A DNA stretch of 64,000 nucleotides from Planctomycetia bacterium (GCA_005772955.1 SXID01000019.1:16356-80355), one strand, 5' to 3'; positions 28,089 through 37,046 are shown, counted from the first letter of the stretch. A program made the numbers and translations. The notes: generated by a model from the letters alone, not told the origin.

Positions 28089-29036
28089 ATGGGCATTCAG
28101 GACCGGGACTATTACCGCGAAGGGCCGAGCTTCCTGGACCGCGTGGGCCAGCAGGGCGCGACTGCCTGGCTGATCGCGATCACAGTGGGGGTTTTCTTCG
28201 GCCAGGTTCTTGCGCCGGGTCCCGTCTTGCGTGGCGATCCGAACCCGCTTCTCCTTGGCCCACTCGTCACGCTGGGCGCGTTTGACCCGGACCGAATCTC
28301 CGATGGTGAGGTCTGGAGGCTGCTTACACCCGTCTTTCTGCACGCGGGTCTGTTCCACCTGTTCGGCAACATGCTCATCCTCTACTTCACCGGAGTGAAG
28401 TTGGAGGAACGCTATGGCAGCCGCGAGTTCGTCATCTTCTACATCGTGGCGGGCATCTTCGCGAATCTCGTGTACCTCGGCGCGCAACTGGCCGGCTTGA
28501 CGGAGATGTCACGCGCGGTCGGGGCGAGCGGCGCGGTGGCCGCGACACTGATCGTCTTCGCGTTCAACTACCCGCGACAGAAAGTCCTGCTCTACTTTAT
28601 CATCCCCATGCCGGTGTGGTTGCTCGCAGCGCTGTGGATCGGCTACGATGCGATCGCCGCGGTAGGGGCCATGAACGCGAATCCGAACCGACAGGGCGCG
28701 GGTATCGCGTACTTCGCTCATTTGGGTGGGGCCGCGTTCGGACTGCTTTATTACCAGTTCGGGATACGGTTCAGCCGTGTGTTTGACCGGTCCCCGAAGA
28801 CCCGCGCGCGGCCGAAACTGCGGCTGGTGGTGCCGCCAGTCGAGGAGCCACCCGAACCGGTAGGCGCCGCAGTCGTAGCAGCCCCGAGACCAGCCACGCC
28901 AACAGACGAGCAACTCGAGGCGAAACTCGACGCGGTATTGGATAAGGTGTCCAAACACGGTCCGGAGAGCCTCACGCCCGAAGAGCGTGAGATCTTCTAC
29001 AAGGCAGGCGAGTTGTACAAGAAGCGTCGCAAATAA
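28089..29036 (+). CDS. Rhomboid-family intramembrane serine protease
   Basis: 315 residues. Six or so membrane spans fill about 24-225. The catalytic dyad is visible: Ser147 in 'VGASGAVAA' and His211 in 'YFAHLGGAAFG'. The first-loop 'HLFGNM' (about 90-95) and 'VWRLLTPVFLHAG' are typical of the family. The roughly 85-residue cytoplasmic tail is Pro-rich and then helical and charged, with 'TPEEREIFYKAGELYKKRRK' at the end. Substrates unknown. An FmdB-like gene follows 96 bases downstream. Confidence 0.95.
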   Translation: MGIQDRDYYREGPSFLDRVGQQGATAWLIAITVGVFFGQVLAPGPVLRGDPNPLLLGPLVTLGAFDPDRISDGEVWRLLTPVFLHAGLFHLFGNMLILYFTGVKLEERYGSREFVIFYIVAGIFANLVYLGAQLAGLTEMSRAVGASGAVAATLIVFAFNYPRQKVLLYFIIPMPVWLLAALWIGYDAIAAVGAMNANPNRQGAGIAYFAHLGGAAFGLLYYQFGIRFSRVFDRSPKTRARPKLRLVVPPVEEPPEPVGAAVVAAPRPATPTDEQLEAKLDAVLDKVSKHGPESLTPEEREIFYKAGELYKKRRK

Positions 29037-29132
29037 TGGAACCGCAAGTTCCAGAGTTCCAAGTTGAAACGCACATCGACTTCGTGGTGTGGCTCAACCT
29101 GGCTTCTTCTGGAACTTGGAACAGGGGTAACC

Positions 29133-29360
29133 ATGCCGCTCTACGAATACACTTGTCGGAACTGCGAGCACACTTTTGAAACACTCGTGTCAGCGCGGGT
29201 CGCGGTCGTGGTGGCGTGCCCCAAGTGCGATGGCACGGACCTGGACCAACTCATCGGGCTGCCCGCGCCGGGGCGTGTGGTCGAAGACAACGCCGCGACC
29301 AACTGCCGTGGAGACGGACCGCCCTGCGGCGCGCCCCGATGCGGTCGGAAAGGTTCCTGA
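29133..29360 (+). CDS. FmdB-like zinc-ribbon protein
   Basis: 75 residues from the ATG with AGGGG upstream. It begins with the classic 'MPLYEYTCRNCEHTFETLV', giving the first CxxC; the second pair is 'ACPKC'. Members are small putative regulatory or metal-binding proteins. The C-terminus carries extra cysteines ('NCRGDGPPCGAPRCGRKGS'), so a second metal site is possible. Confidence 0.9.
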   Translation: MPLYEYTCRNCEHTFETLVSARVAVVVACPKCDGTDLDQLIGLPAPGRVVEDNAATNCRGDGPPCGAPRCGRKGS

Positions 29361-29542
29361 TTGTGCAGGTGCCCCCATCAGAATGTTGACCTGCGCGGAC
29401 TTGTCTTCGACGCGCGGGCACGTATATAGATACTATGATTGAATAACTCTGTTGAGAATTCCCCATGTCCTGACAGGGTATTCTGTTCCGTCGGGGAGAA
29501 CGCTCTCGTATCTCCTATAACCTGCTCCAGGGGATGAACCCA

Positions 29543-29854
29543 ATGACCGATGAGACGCAGGCCAAAAACTGCGCGAAGATGCTTCAAGCGCTCGCCGAAC
29601 CGAACCGCATTCGCGTGATCGAGTGCCTCCGCACTGGGTCGATGAACGTCACGGATCTGGCCAGGGCCTTGAAGGTCGAGATCGTGAACGTTTCGCATCA
29701 TCTCGGCGTGTTGCGCGAGGCTGGTTTGGTCGAGGCCGTCAAGGACGGCCGGTTCGTGATCTACTCGCTTCACCCGAAGGTCTTCCAAAACGACAGCTCG
29801 AAGGCGACCTACCTCGACCTCGGCTGGTGCCGTGTCGAGATCCCGCACAACTGA
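29543..29854 (+). CDS. ArsR/SmtB-family transcriptional repressor
   Basis: 103 residues from the ATG with AGGGG at ideal distance; an ATG 9 bases upstream is possible. The winged helix-turn-helix is clear: 'MLQALAEPNRIRVIECLRTG', 'VTDLARALKVEIVNVSHHLG', 'VLREAGLVEAVKDGRFVIYS'. The ELCVCDL-type metal site of ArsR/SmtB is replaced by 'GSMNVTDLA', so it probably does not sense metals through alpha-3 cysteines. The 180 bases upstream include an AT-rich stretch (about 29420-29450) that may hold its promoter/operator. Confidence 0.9.
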   Translation: MTDETQAKNCAKMLQALAEPNRIRVIECLRTGSMNVTDLARALKVEIVNVSHHLGVLREAGLVEAVKDGRFVIYSLHPKVFQNDSSKATYLDLGWCRVEIPHN

Positions 29855-29866
29855 CTCTTGAAGAGT

Positions 29867-29941
29867 CTCAAGTTGAAGATCTGCGCAGGCTGTGTCTTCG
29901 ACTTGAGGCTTGAGGCTTGAGACTTTACGACTTGGGACTTA
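29867..29941. repeat. Inverted array of 7-bp units (GACTTGA-type)
   Basis: Near-tandem heptamers such as GACTTGA, GGCTTGA and CGACTTG run from about 29908 to 29941, with the reverse-complement form (GTCTCAA) at 29870. The array lies between the convergent ArsR and lipid-kinase genes and encodes the last residues of the kinase. A similar array lies at 55860-55951. Confidence 0.6.
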
Positions 29942-30866
29942 GAAGACCGCCATACAGCGCGGGCGGAAACACTTCGACCTTCAAGCGTTTTGGCAACACC
30001 TCTATCTCCACCTCCTTCATTCCATCCGCCGGCACGCACACGAACTCGCCGTCCGCGTGGACGCAGAGCGGGGTTTCGCACCCCACGACAATGCACCGCG
30101 CGCGACCGAGCGTGAGGAGTCGGTGGGTCTCCGGGAGTTTGCCGAGTACCATCGCGGGGAGGTAGCGCAGCAGGTGAAGACGCGTCAGTCGCTTCGCGTG
30201 CACGTAGTCGAACACCCCGTCGGTAAGGCTCGCCTTCGGACGTAGAGGGAAGTTCCCTTCGCGCTGACCGTTGAGTACAGAGAGCGCGAGCGTTGGCGTG
30301 GTCACCTCGGTGTCGTCGAAGCGGATAGTCATCGGCGGCTTGTCGAAGTGTCTCACCAGTGCTTTGAGGAACGCCCAGCCGTAGAGCGGTAGTCCCTTCA
30401 ACCAGCGCGTCTTGCGGGCTTCGCCGTTCACCATGCCATTGAACCCGACGCCGAGGTTACAGACGAAGAACACCGAGCGGTTCGCGATGGTCACGCGGCC
30501 CACATCGATTTCAAGAACTTCTGTGGTGACGTTCTGCTCGCGCTGCAGCCACCACGCGTTCATTCCGAGCGTGAACGCGAAGTCGTTGGCGGACCCGAGT
30601 GGCCATACAGAGAACACCACGTGGCGGCGTTCGCTCTGAAGCACTCCGTTGGCGACCTCGTGTACGGTTCCATCGCCGCCGGCCGCGACCACGCGCGCGA
30701 ATCCTTCGTCGCAAGCGCGGCGCGCGAGTTCTGTGGCGTGGCCTTCGCACGCAGTCGGCCGAAGTTCGACACCGCTCGCGAGCGCATGCGGCAGCGCCTT
30801 CAGAAGGCGCTCTGCTCTTCCGCGACCGGCGGACGGGTTGTAAATCACACAGGTGCCGTCGGGCAT
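29925..30866 (-). CDS. Diacylglycerol/lipid kinase-like protein (YegS/DagK family)
   Basis: 313 residues from the ATG at 30866 (GAGG upstream); the longer ORF would reach across truB. The catalytic domain begins 'VIYNPSAGRGRAERLL' and has the nucleotide-binding motif 'VVAAGGDGTVHEVANGV' and then 'PLGSANDFA', as in YegS/DgkB. The C-terminal beta domain includes 'FFVCNLGVGFNG' and 'LRPKASLTDGVFDYV'. Expected to phosphorylate a lipid or sphingoid-type substrate with ATP. A ceramidase-like gene occurs in the same window, but no link is shown. Confidence 0.9.
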   Translation of the reverse strand: MPDGTCVIYNPSAGRGRAERLLKALPHALASGVELRPTACEGHATELARRACDEGFARVVAAGGDGTVHEVANGVLQSERRHVVFSVWPLGSANDFAFTLGMNAWWLQREQNVTTEVLEIDVGRVTIANRSVFFVCNLGVGFNGMVNGEARKTRWLKGLPLYGWAFLKALVRHFDKPPMTIRFDDTEVTTPTLALSVLNGQREGNFPLRPKASLTDGVFDYVHAKRLTRLHLLRYLPAMVLGKLPETHRLLTLGRARCIVVGCETPLCVHADGEFVCVPADGMKEVEIEVLPKRLKVEVFPPALYGGLLSPKS

Positions 30867-30943
30867 CGGGAACCTCGTTTGCACTCTGGGTGTCGGTGCC
30901 TTGAGACGCATTGTGGGATAACCGCAGGTGAAGGGAAGAGCAC

Positions 30944-31828
30944 GTGAACGGCCTTTTGGTGATCGACAAACCCGGTGGAATGACTTCGCGTGACGCCGTG
31001 AACTGCGTGCAGAAGTGGTTCCCAAAGAAAACGAAGATCGGGCACACGGGCACGCTCGACCCGCTCGCAACCGGCGTGTTGGTGGTGTGCATCGGCTTGG
31101 CGACGCGGCTCGCGGATTACGTTCAGGCAATGGGCAAGAGTTATTCGTCGCGATTCCGGCTTGGCGCGAGTAGCACCAGCGACGACGCCGACGGCGAAGT
31201 AACAGAGACGCCGAACGTGTTCGCGCCGACGCGAGACCAGATAGATGCAGCGTTCGCGACGTTAACCGGAAGCATTGAGCAAATGCCGCCAAGTGTGTCC
31301 GCGCTCAAGGTGGGTGGAAGGCGTGCGCACGACCTCGCGCGTAAGGGGAAAGACGTTCCGCTAGTTCCGCGAACCGTGCGCATCGACGTGATTCGCGTTC
31401 TCGATTATGCGTGGCCGTGGCTCGAAGTTGAAGTCGATTGCGGGAAGGGGACGTACATCCGCTCCATCGCGCGCGACCTGGGCACCGCGCTCGGCTGCGG
31501 CGGTTTGGTCCAGACGTTGCGGCGCACGCGCGTCGGGCCGTTCGTGGCGGAGCAGGGGGTAAATGTGGACGCCGACCCCGCGAGCGTGAAGTTGTTGCCG
31601 ATGACGACCGTGCTCGCGGGTATGGAACAGATCCGACTGAGCGCCGACGAGATACGGCGGCTCCGTCAGGGGCAGCGCATCACGGCGAGTGGGGGGCGCA
31701 CAACTCCTGATGGGAGCGAGATCGCGCTGCTCGACGAGAAGGGCGAATTGGTGGGGACTTGTGTCGTTCAGGGCGAGCAGATCGTTACACAGATCATGTT
31801 TGCTGCGTCACTCAGCACCATCGCGTAA
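30944..31828 (+). CDS. truB: tRNA pseudouridine-55 synthase
   Basis: 294 residues with a GTG start behind AAGGGAAG. It converts U55 of the T loop to pseudouridine. The catalytic Asp39 lies in 'IGHTGTLDPLATGVL'. Other signatures are 'LLVIDKPGGMTSRDAV', 'DYVQAMGKSYSS', 'GKGTYIRSIARDLG' and 'LRRTRVGPF'. A C-terminal PUA-like region follows. Divergent from the lipid kinase; convergent with valS. Confidence 0.97.
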   Translation: MNGLLVIDKPGGMTSRDAVNCVQKWFPKKTKIGHTGTLDPLATGVLVVCIGLATRLADYVQAMGKSYSSRFRLGASSTSDDADGEVTETPNVFAPTRDQIDAAFATLTGSIEQMPPSVSALKVGGRRAHDLARKGKDVPLVPRTVRIDVIRVLDYAWPWLEVEVDCGKGTYIRSIARDLGTALGCGGLVQTLRRTRVGPFVAEQGVNVDADPASVKLLPMTTVLAGMEQIRLSADEIRRLRQGQRITASGGRTTPDGSEIALLDEKGELVGTCVVQGEQIVTQIMFAASLSTIA

Positions 31829-31844
31829 CACTCACAAGCCCGCA

Positions 31845-31881
31845 CCGCGAGCAAGGGCGATCGCTGATCCCTTGCTTGCGG
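31845..31881. terminator. Hairpin between convergent truB and valS
   Basis: A 13-bp stem with one G-U pair (31845-31857 with 31869-31881) around an 11-base loop, 16 bases after truB and just past the valS stop. Probably a bidirectional terminator. Confidence 0.65.
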
Positions 31882-31886
31882 GTAGG

Positions 31887-34800
31887 TTACGCGCTCTCCA
31901 AGTCCCTCATGTTCTCTTCCATCGCAGCAATCTGCTTCTCGACGTCAACCACCAAATCGCGCTGCAGTTGCACCACTTCAGGGGGCGCGCCAGCCACGAA
32001 TTTCTCGTTGGAGAGCTTCGCCTTCGTACCCTCCAGCGACTTGCGCTTGTCGGCAATCTGCTTTTCCAGGCGCTTGATCTCCGCGGCGACATCGATCAGC
32101 CCCGCGAGCGACACATAAGCCTCGAACTCGGGGCGCACGATGCCGCCGGCTTGCTTCGGTTTGGTCGCGGTCGGCCCGGCGGTGAGGGTCGCGATCCCCG
32201 CGAGCGGCCCGATGAACGTCGCGAGCGCGTTGAAGTCCGCAGCCACCGCTTCGGCGCACTTCACGCTTACGTCGAGTCGCGTCTTGTCGTCCACCTGATA
32301 GCGGTTGCGCACCTCGCGCACGCTCTTCACGAGGTCTTGCATTCGCGCGAACCGCGATTCCACTTCCGCGCTGATCCATGCGTCGGGGTACGACGGCCAC
32401 TTCGCAATCACCACGCTTTCTTCGGCCTTCGCGGGTGCGGGCAGGCCGCGTTCGGACGCGGTTTCGTTGAGCGCGTGCCACAGCGATTCCGCCACGAACG
32501 GCATCACCGGTTGCACCAACCGCAGGATGCCGTCGAGTACGCCAGCCAGCACGCGCTGTGCGAGCGGGCGCGCCGCCGCGTCCTTGAGCCGGCCCTTCGA
32601 CATCTCGATGTACCAGTCGCAGAACTCGCTCCACACGAAGTCGTAGAGAAGCCGCGCCACGTCGCTAAAGTGGTACCCTTCGAGCGCGCCTGTCACGGCT
32701 TTCGTGGTGGTCGCGAGCCGCGACAGCAGCCACTTGTCCTCGGTGGGTAGCTCCTCCAGCTTGATCGCGCCGGGCGTGTAGCCGTCGAGGTTCATGAGGA
32801 GGAAGCGTGTCGCGTTCCACAACTTATTGGCGAAGTTGCGACCCTCCTCGAAGCGGTCGGAGCCTTGCTTCGCGGTGGGGCGTTCGGTGTCCTCCATCGG
32901 CCACGGCCCGCCGGGGCGGAACTCCTTCTTGCACTCCGGGCACGCGAGCTTTTTGGTTCGCATGTACATGTGCTCTTGCTTCACCGGCACTTCCTTACCG
33001 CAGTGCGGGCACACGTTCGACACCGGTAGTCGCGAGTCCTGCGTCTCGGTGGCGAGCTTCGCCATCCCGTATCGCATGGCGTCGGTGCCGTAGCGCTCAA
33101 TGATGTCGAGCGGGTCGACGCCGTTGCCCTTCGACTTCGACATGCCCTCGCCGAACCCGTCCATCACCTTCGGGTGAATGTACACATGGCTAAACGGAAT
33201 CTCGTTGAGGTTGAACAGCCCGGTCAGCACCATCCGCGCCACCCAGAGCGTGATGATGTCGCGGTTGGTCACCAGCACCGACGTGGGGTAGTAGGACTGG
33301 TCCTTTTCCCAATCAGGCGCGGTGCGGTCGGCGCGCGCCTCCGGCAGCACCGGTCCCGGCCAGCCGAGCGTCGAATGCGGCCACAGCGCCGACGAGAACC
33401 ACGTGTCGAGTACGTCCTCTGATTGCTTGTATCCGTTGCCTTCGAGATCGGCCTTGAACGTGTCGTCCGCGCGTAGCGCGACGTGTATGGTGAGCGTGTC
33501 TTCCTGAAATTGGAACGCGGCGTCCGTGCCCGCCGGCACCATCAGCGCAAGCCCCTTGCGCTGGAAGTTGAACACGCCTCGCTCAGTGAAACGCTTGCTC
33601 CACACCGGGATGCGGTGGCCCCACCACAGTTGGCGGCTGATGCACCAGTCGCGCTTCTCGCCGAGCCAGTCGAGGTACGAACGCGCGTAGCGATCGGGAT
33701 AGAACTTCACTCTCCCTGAAGTCACTGCGTCCATTGTCATCTGTGCGAGGCCTTGCTTCGTCGCTTGCGGCGTAGCGTTCCCCGCTACGCCGCAAGCGAC
33801 GGCAGAGTCGAAGTCACCCATCTTCACGAACCACTGGTCCGACAACAAAGGCTCAATCGGCGTCTTGCTGCGGTCGCTGATCTTCAGCGGAATATCGCGG
33901 TCGGCGCGGTCGATGTAGAGGCCGAGTTCCTTCATCTTCTCGGTCACGGCGTCGCGTGCTTTGGTGCGGTCCAGCCCCTTGTATTCGCCGCCTTGCTCGT
34001 TGATCGTGCCATCGAGGTTCAGGATGTTGATAATCCCGATTTCGGGATGCCTCTGCCAGCAGGCGTAGTCGTTCGGGTCGTGCGCGGGTGTCACCTTCAC
34101 GCAGCCGGTGCCGAGTTTCGGGTCCGCGAGGATGCCGTCGGCGATAATGGGGATCTCGCGCCCTGTGTGCGGCTGCAACACATACTGCCCGATGAGGTGC
34201 TTGTATCGCTCGTCGTTAGGATGCACGCACACCGCGGTGTCGCCGAGCATCGTTTCGGGGCGCGTCGTGCTGAACGAGATGAATTGTGTAGCGTCGAGGT
34301 TCGGCGCGTCAGGATCAAGTAACGTATCCCCTTTCACAATTGTGCCATCGGGGAGTTCCTCGTAGACCGGTTTCCCGAAAAGCTCATCGCCCAGGTACTC
34401 CTTCTCCACCACTTGATACTTGAACGTCCAGAAGCCGCCCTTCGTTTCCACCGTGTCGGTTTCGTCGTCGGCCACCGACGTTTGCAGGTGCGTGTCCCAG
34501 TTCACCAGCCGCTTGCCGCGATAGATGTAGCCGTCCTTGAACATGCGGAAGAAGGTTTCGCGCACGGCCCGCGCGCACACCGGGTCGAGCGTGAAGCGCG
34601 TGCGGCGCCAGTCGCAACTCGCCCCCATCTCCCGAAGCTGCGTGATAATGCGGGCCTCGTACTGATCCTTCCACGCCCAGATGCGCTTCACGAGTTCGTC
34701 GCGGCCGAGGTCGTGACGTGTCTTCTTTTCTTGTGCGAACACGAGCCGTTCCACCACGGCTTGCGTCGCGATGCCAGCGTGGTCTGTACCCGGTATCCAC

Positions 34801-35033
34801 AGCGCGTTGAAGCCTTGCATCCGCCGCCAGCGGATCAACACGTCTTGCAGGGTGTGGTTGAGCGCGAGGCCCATGTGAAGCGCGCAGGTCACGTTCGGCG
34901 GCGGAATCACGATCGTGAACGGCTTCTTCGCGGGGTCGGGGTTGCTGTGGAAGTACCCGCGTTCCTCCCAGAACGTGAGCCACTTCTCTTGAGCCGCTTT
35001 CGCGTCGTAAGCCTTCGGAAGTTCGGTCGCCAT
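31887..35033 (-). CDS. valS: Valyl-tRNA synthetase
   Basis: 1048 residues; AGGTAG ribosome site. Class I signatures are modified: the HIGH motif reads 'ALHMGLALNH' (residues 51-60; last His of HIGH is Leu) and KMSKS reads 'GMSKSKGN'. Tryptophan-rich 'ISRQLWWGHRIPVW' is typical of ValRS. Between KMSKS and the anticodon-binding domain is an inserted zinc ribbon ('CPHCGK' ... 'CPECKK'), uncommon in ValRS. The C-terminus is the usual coiled-coil arm ('EIKRLEKQIADKRKSLEGTK'). About residue 411-425 the frame is interrupted, in phase, by a palindromic element (33759-33801) that encodes 'ACGVAGNATPQAT'. Still clearly ValRS. Confidence 0.96.
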   Translation of the reverse strand: MATELPKAYDAKAAQEKWLTFWEERGYFHSNPDPAKKPFTIVIPPPNVTCALHMGLALNHTLQDVLIRWRRMQGFNALWIPGTDHAGIATQAVVERLVFAQEKKTRHDLGRDELVKRIWAWKDQYEARIITQLREMGASCDWRRTRFTLDPVCARAVRETFFRMFKDGYIYRGKRLVNWDTHLQTSVADDETDTVETKGGFWTFKYQVVEKEYLGDELFGKPVYEELPDGTIVKGDTLLDPDAPNLDATQFISFSTTRPETMLGDTAVCVHPNDERYKHLIGQYVLQPHTGREIPIIADGILADPKLGTGCVKVTPAHDPNDYACWQRHPEIGIINILNLDGTINEQGGEYKGLDRTKARDAVTEKMKELGLYIDRADRDIPLKISDRSKTPIEPLLSDQWFVKMGDFDSAVACGVAGNATPQATKQGLAQMTMDAVTSGRVKFYPDRYARSYLDWLGEKRDWCISRQLWWGHRIPVWSKRFTERGVFNFQRKGLALMVPAGTDAAFQFQEDTLTIHVALRADDTFKADLEGNGYKQSEDVLDTWFSSALWPHSTLGWPGPVLPEARADRTAPDWEKDQSYYPTSVLVTNRDIITLWVARMVLTGLFNLNEIPFSHVYIHPKVMDGFGEGMSKSKGNGVDPLDIIERYGTDAMRYGMAKLATETQDSRLPVSNVCPHCGKEVPVKQEHMYMRTKKLACPECKKEFRPGGPWPMEDTERPTAKQGSDRFEEGRNFANKLWNATRFLLMNLDGYTPGAIKLEELPTEDKWLLSRLATTTKAVTGALEGYHFSDVARLLYDFVWSEFCDWYIEMSKGRLKDAAARPLAQRVLAGVLDGILRLVQPVMPFVAESLWHALNETASERGLPAPAKAEESVVIAKWPSYPDAWISAEVESRFARMQDLVKSVREVRNRYQVDDKTRLDVSVKCAEAVAADFNALATFIGPLAGIATLTAGPTATKPKQAGGIVRPEFEAYVSLAGLIDVAAEIKRLEKQIADKRKSLEGTKAKLSNEKFVAGAPPEVVQLQRDLVVDVEKQIAAMEENMRDLESA
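33759..33801. repeat. 19-bp palindromic element inside valS
   Basis: Perfect arms 33759-33777 and 33783-33801 with a 5-base loop (TTCCC). The core CGCTTGCGGCGTAGCG also occurs as a half copy at 37704-37719, so this is a dispersed element that has inserted in frame. It adds a short Ala/Gly/Thr-rich segment to the synthetase. Confidence 0.85.
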
Positions 35034-35178
35034 GTCACTACCTAAATATCACGCCGGAGCCGGAGGGTGTGGTGAGACGCGACTTGGCTCGCGTTTTGAG
35101 ACAGCATCGAATACCTTCAATTCGGCCACACGCACTCCGGCCCGGCATGTTTCGGGGTCGAGCGGATTGGATGACAGT

Positions 35179-36786
35179 TTACCGGCAGGTTCGTTCTTCG
35201 TCCTTGAAGAGCTTGTACTCAATCGCATCACACAGAGCGAGCCAACTTGCCTCGATGATGTTTTCGCTCACGCCCACGGTGCCCCACACGTCGGCCCCGT
35301 CACGCGACTCGATCACCACTCGCACGCGGGCCGCGGTGCCTTCTTTGGGATTCACCACACGCACCTTGTAATCGACTAATTGCATCTCTGCGAGTCGCGG
35401 GAAGAAGCGAATCAGCGCTTTGCGCAGCGCGCCGTCGAGCGCATTCACGGGGCCGTCGCCTTCGCTCGCGGTGTGCTCGATCACGCCCGCGACCTTCAAC
35501 CGTACGGTCGCTTCCGTGATCGGGGTGTTGTTCTCGCGCGCCTCAATGTTCACGCGGTACGTCACCCGCTCGAACCACGGCTTGTAGAGCGTCAGCGACT
35601 TATCGACTTGCCACGGCTTGTGATCCTTCGCCATCTTCCGCACCAGCAGATCGAAGGACGCCTCCGCCGCCTCGAACTCGTACCCGCGATTCTCCAAGTC
35701 CTGCACCGCGGTGAGGATTTTGGTCATCAGCGCCTTGTCGTGGTTCATCTGGTACTTCGCGGTCTTGTTCAAGATCGTCGAGTGCCCCGACAGTTCCGAA
35801 ACGAGAATGCGGCGCTCGTTGCCCACGGCTTCCGGGGTTACGTGTTCGTAGGTGGTTGGGTCTTTCGCGACTGCGTGCGTGTGCATCCCGCCCTTGTGCG
35901 CGAACGCCGATTGCCCCACGAACGGCTGCCCATTGCGGTGGTTCAAGTTCGCGAGTTCGTAGACGTAGCGCGACGTTTCGGTGAGTCGCGTGAGGCTGCC
36001 GGGCTTCAGCACTTCGCGCCCGTACTTCAGCGCGAGGTTTGCGATTACACTCACCAAGTCCACGTTCCCGCAGCGCTCGCCGATGCCGTTCATCGTACCC
36101 TGTGCCTGCGTCGCACCGGCGCCCACGGCCGCGAGGGTGTTGGCGACCGCGAGTTCGCAATCGTTGTGGCAGTGGATGCCGACCTCGCACGTCACCGCGC
36201 CCTTCGCGGCCTTCACCACCTCCGCGACACGCTCCGGCATCGTACCGCCGTTAGTGTCGCAGAGGATAACGACACTTGCTCCGGCGTTCGCGGCGGCCTG
36301 AAGCGTTTGGAGCGCGTACTCGGGGTTCGCGCGGTAGCCGTCGAAGAAGTGCTCCGCGTCGTAGAACACCTCGCGGCCCTGCGATTTGCAGAACGCGATC
36401 GAGTCCGCGATCATCGCGACGTTCTCTTCGAGCGTGGTGCCGAGCACGTTCGTTACGTGGAAATCCCACGTCTTGCCCACGATCGTCACCACCGGCGTGT
36501 GCGCGTCGAGCAGTGCCTTCAAGCACGTATCGGTTTCGGCGGGCGCGTTCTTGCGCCGCGTCATGCCGAACGCGCAGACCTTCGCGTGCTTCAGGGGCAA
36601 CTCGCGCACCGCCTGGAAGTACTCGAAGTCTTTCGGGTTCGACAGCGGGTAACCGCCTTCGATGTAGTCCACGCCAATATCGTCGAGCCTGCGAGTGAGT
36701 AAGAGCTTGTCTTGTAGGGAGAAGTTCACGCCTTCGCCCTGGCTCCCGTCGCGGAGCGTGGTGTCGTAGATGGAAACGCGGCTCAT
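35179..36786 (-). CDS. cimA: (R)-citramalate synthase
   Basis: 535 residues. Condenses pyruvate and acetyl-CoA to citramalate, the first step of the threonine-independent isoleucine route. The TIM-barrel domain starts 'VSIYDTTLRDGSQGEGVNFS' and has 'GIHCHNDCELAVANTLAAV' (metal-binding HxH) and 'GTMNGIGERCGNVDL'. The C-terminal region is the LeuA-type regulatory dimerisation domain. 'DTTLRDGSQGEGVNFS' and 'HKGGMHTHAV' fit the CimA/AksA branch better than LeuA. The start at 36786 is downstream of an attenuator (36811-36950); an upstream in-frame ORF to 36876 would run through the terminator and is rejected. Confidence 0.93.
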   Translation of the reverse strand: MSRVSIYDTTLRDGSQGEGVNFSLQDKLLLTRRLDDIGVDYIEGGYPLSNPKDFEYFQAVRELPLKHAKVCAFGMTRRKNAPAETDTCLKALLDAHTPVVTIVGKTWDFHVTNVLGTTLEENVAMIADSIAFCKSQGREVFYDAEHFFDGYRANPEYALQTLQAAANAGASVVILCDTNGGTMPERVAEVVKAAKGAVTCEVGIHCHNDCELAVANTLAAVGAGATQAQGTMNGIGERCGNVDLVSVIANLALKYGREVLKPGSLTRLTETSRYVYELANLNHRNGQPFVGQSAFAHKGGMHTHAVAKDPTTYEHVTPEAVGNERRILVSELSGHSTILNKTAKYQMNHDKALMTKILTAVQDLENRGYEFEAAEASFDLLVRKMAKDHKPWQVDKSLTLYKPWFERVTYRVNIEARENNTPITEATVRLKVAGVIEHTASEGDGPVNALDGALRKALIRFFPRLAEMQLVDYKVRVVNPKEGTAARVRVVIESRDGADVWGTVGVSENIIEASWLALCDAIEYKLFKDEERTCR

Positions 36787-36810
36787 TGGTGACTCATGCG
36801 CGGGAGAAAC

Positions 36811-36841
36811 AAAGAAAAAACCCCGAAGCGAAGCTCCGGGG
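36811..36841 (-). terminator. Attenuator terminator of cimA
   Basis: A 9-bp stem (36833-36841 with 36821-36829, one G-U) with a 3-base loop is followed on the transcript by six U (36815-36820), only 25 bases before the cimA ATG. It is a rho-independent terminator placed inside the cimA leader. Confidence 0.88.
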
Positions 36842-36871
36842 TGCGTAAGGTCGAACCTTCGGCGAACCCCG
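36837..36871 (-). promoter_or_regulatory. Candidate antiterminator of the cimA leader
   Basis: Bases 36866-36871, directly after the leader stop codon, can pair with 36837-36842, the 5' arm of the terminator. A small perfect hairpin (36847-36851 with 36855-36859) fills the loop. A ribosome stalled on the Ile/Val codons would leave it free; a ribosome at the leader stop would cover it. Confidence 0.7.
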
Positions 36872-36872
36872 C

Positions 36873-36950
36873 TCACCCTGTGGTAATAACGACGACCACG
36901 CCAATAATGGCGGTCGCTGCGATTACGGCGGGAGCGGAGCGGGTGAACAC
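36873..36950 (-). CDS. cimA leader peptide, Ile/Val-rich, 25 aa
   Basis: A GTG start with AGAGAA upstream opens a 25-codon ORF ending in TGA. It contains five Val and four Ile codons, seven of them in the eight-residue run 'IIGVVVVI'. This is the composition of ilv-type attenuation leaders in enterobacteria. It precedes a gene of isoleucine synthesis and ends one or two bases before the antiterminator arm, which strongly supports a regulatory peptide. It is not a structural protein. Confidence 0.75.
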   Translation of the reverse strand: MFTRSAPAVIAATAIIGVVVVITTG

Positions 36951-37046
36951 GTTCGGTTCTCTCGGTGTTGGAGTAAAGCTACACCGCGGCGCGTCAGAGT
37001 CAAGCGCGTCATTCGCGAGACACCGTACCGGCGCGGTTGCTTCGCC

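Noticed and set aside
29420..29470. ArsR-type operator upstream of the repressor
   Set aside because: AT-rich but no clean inverted repeat that I can defend.
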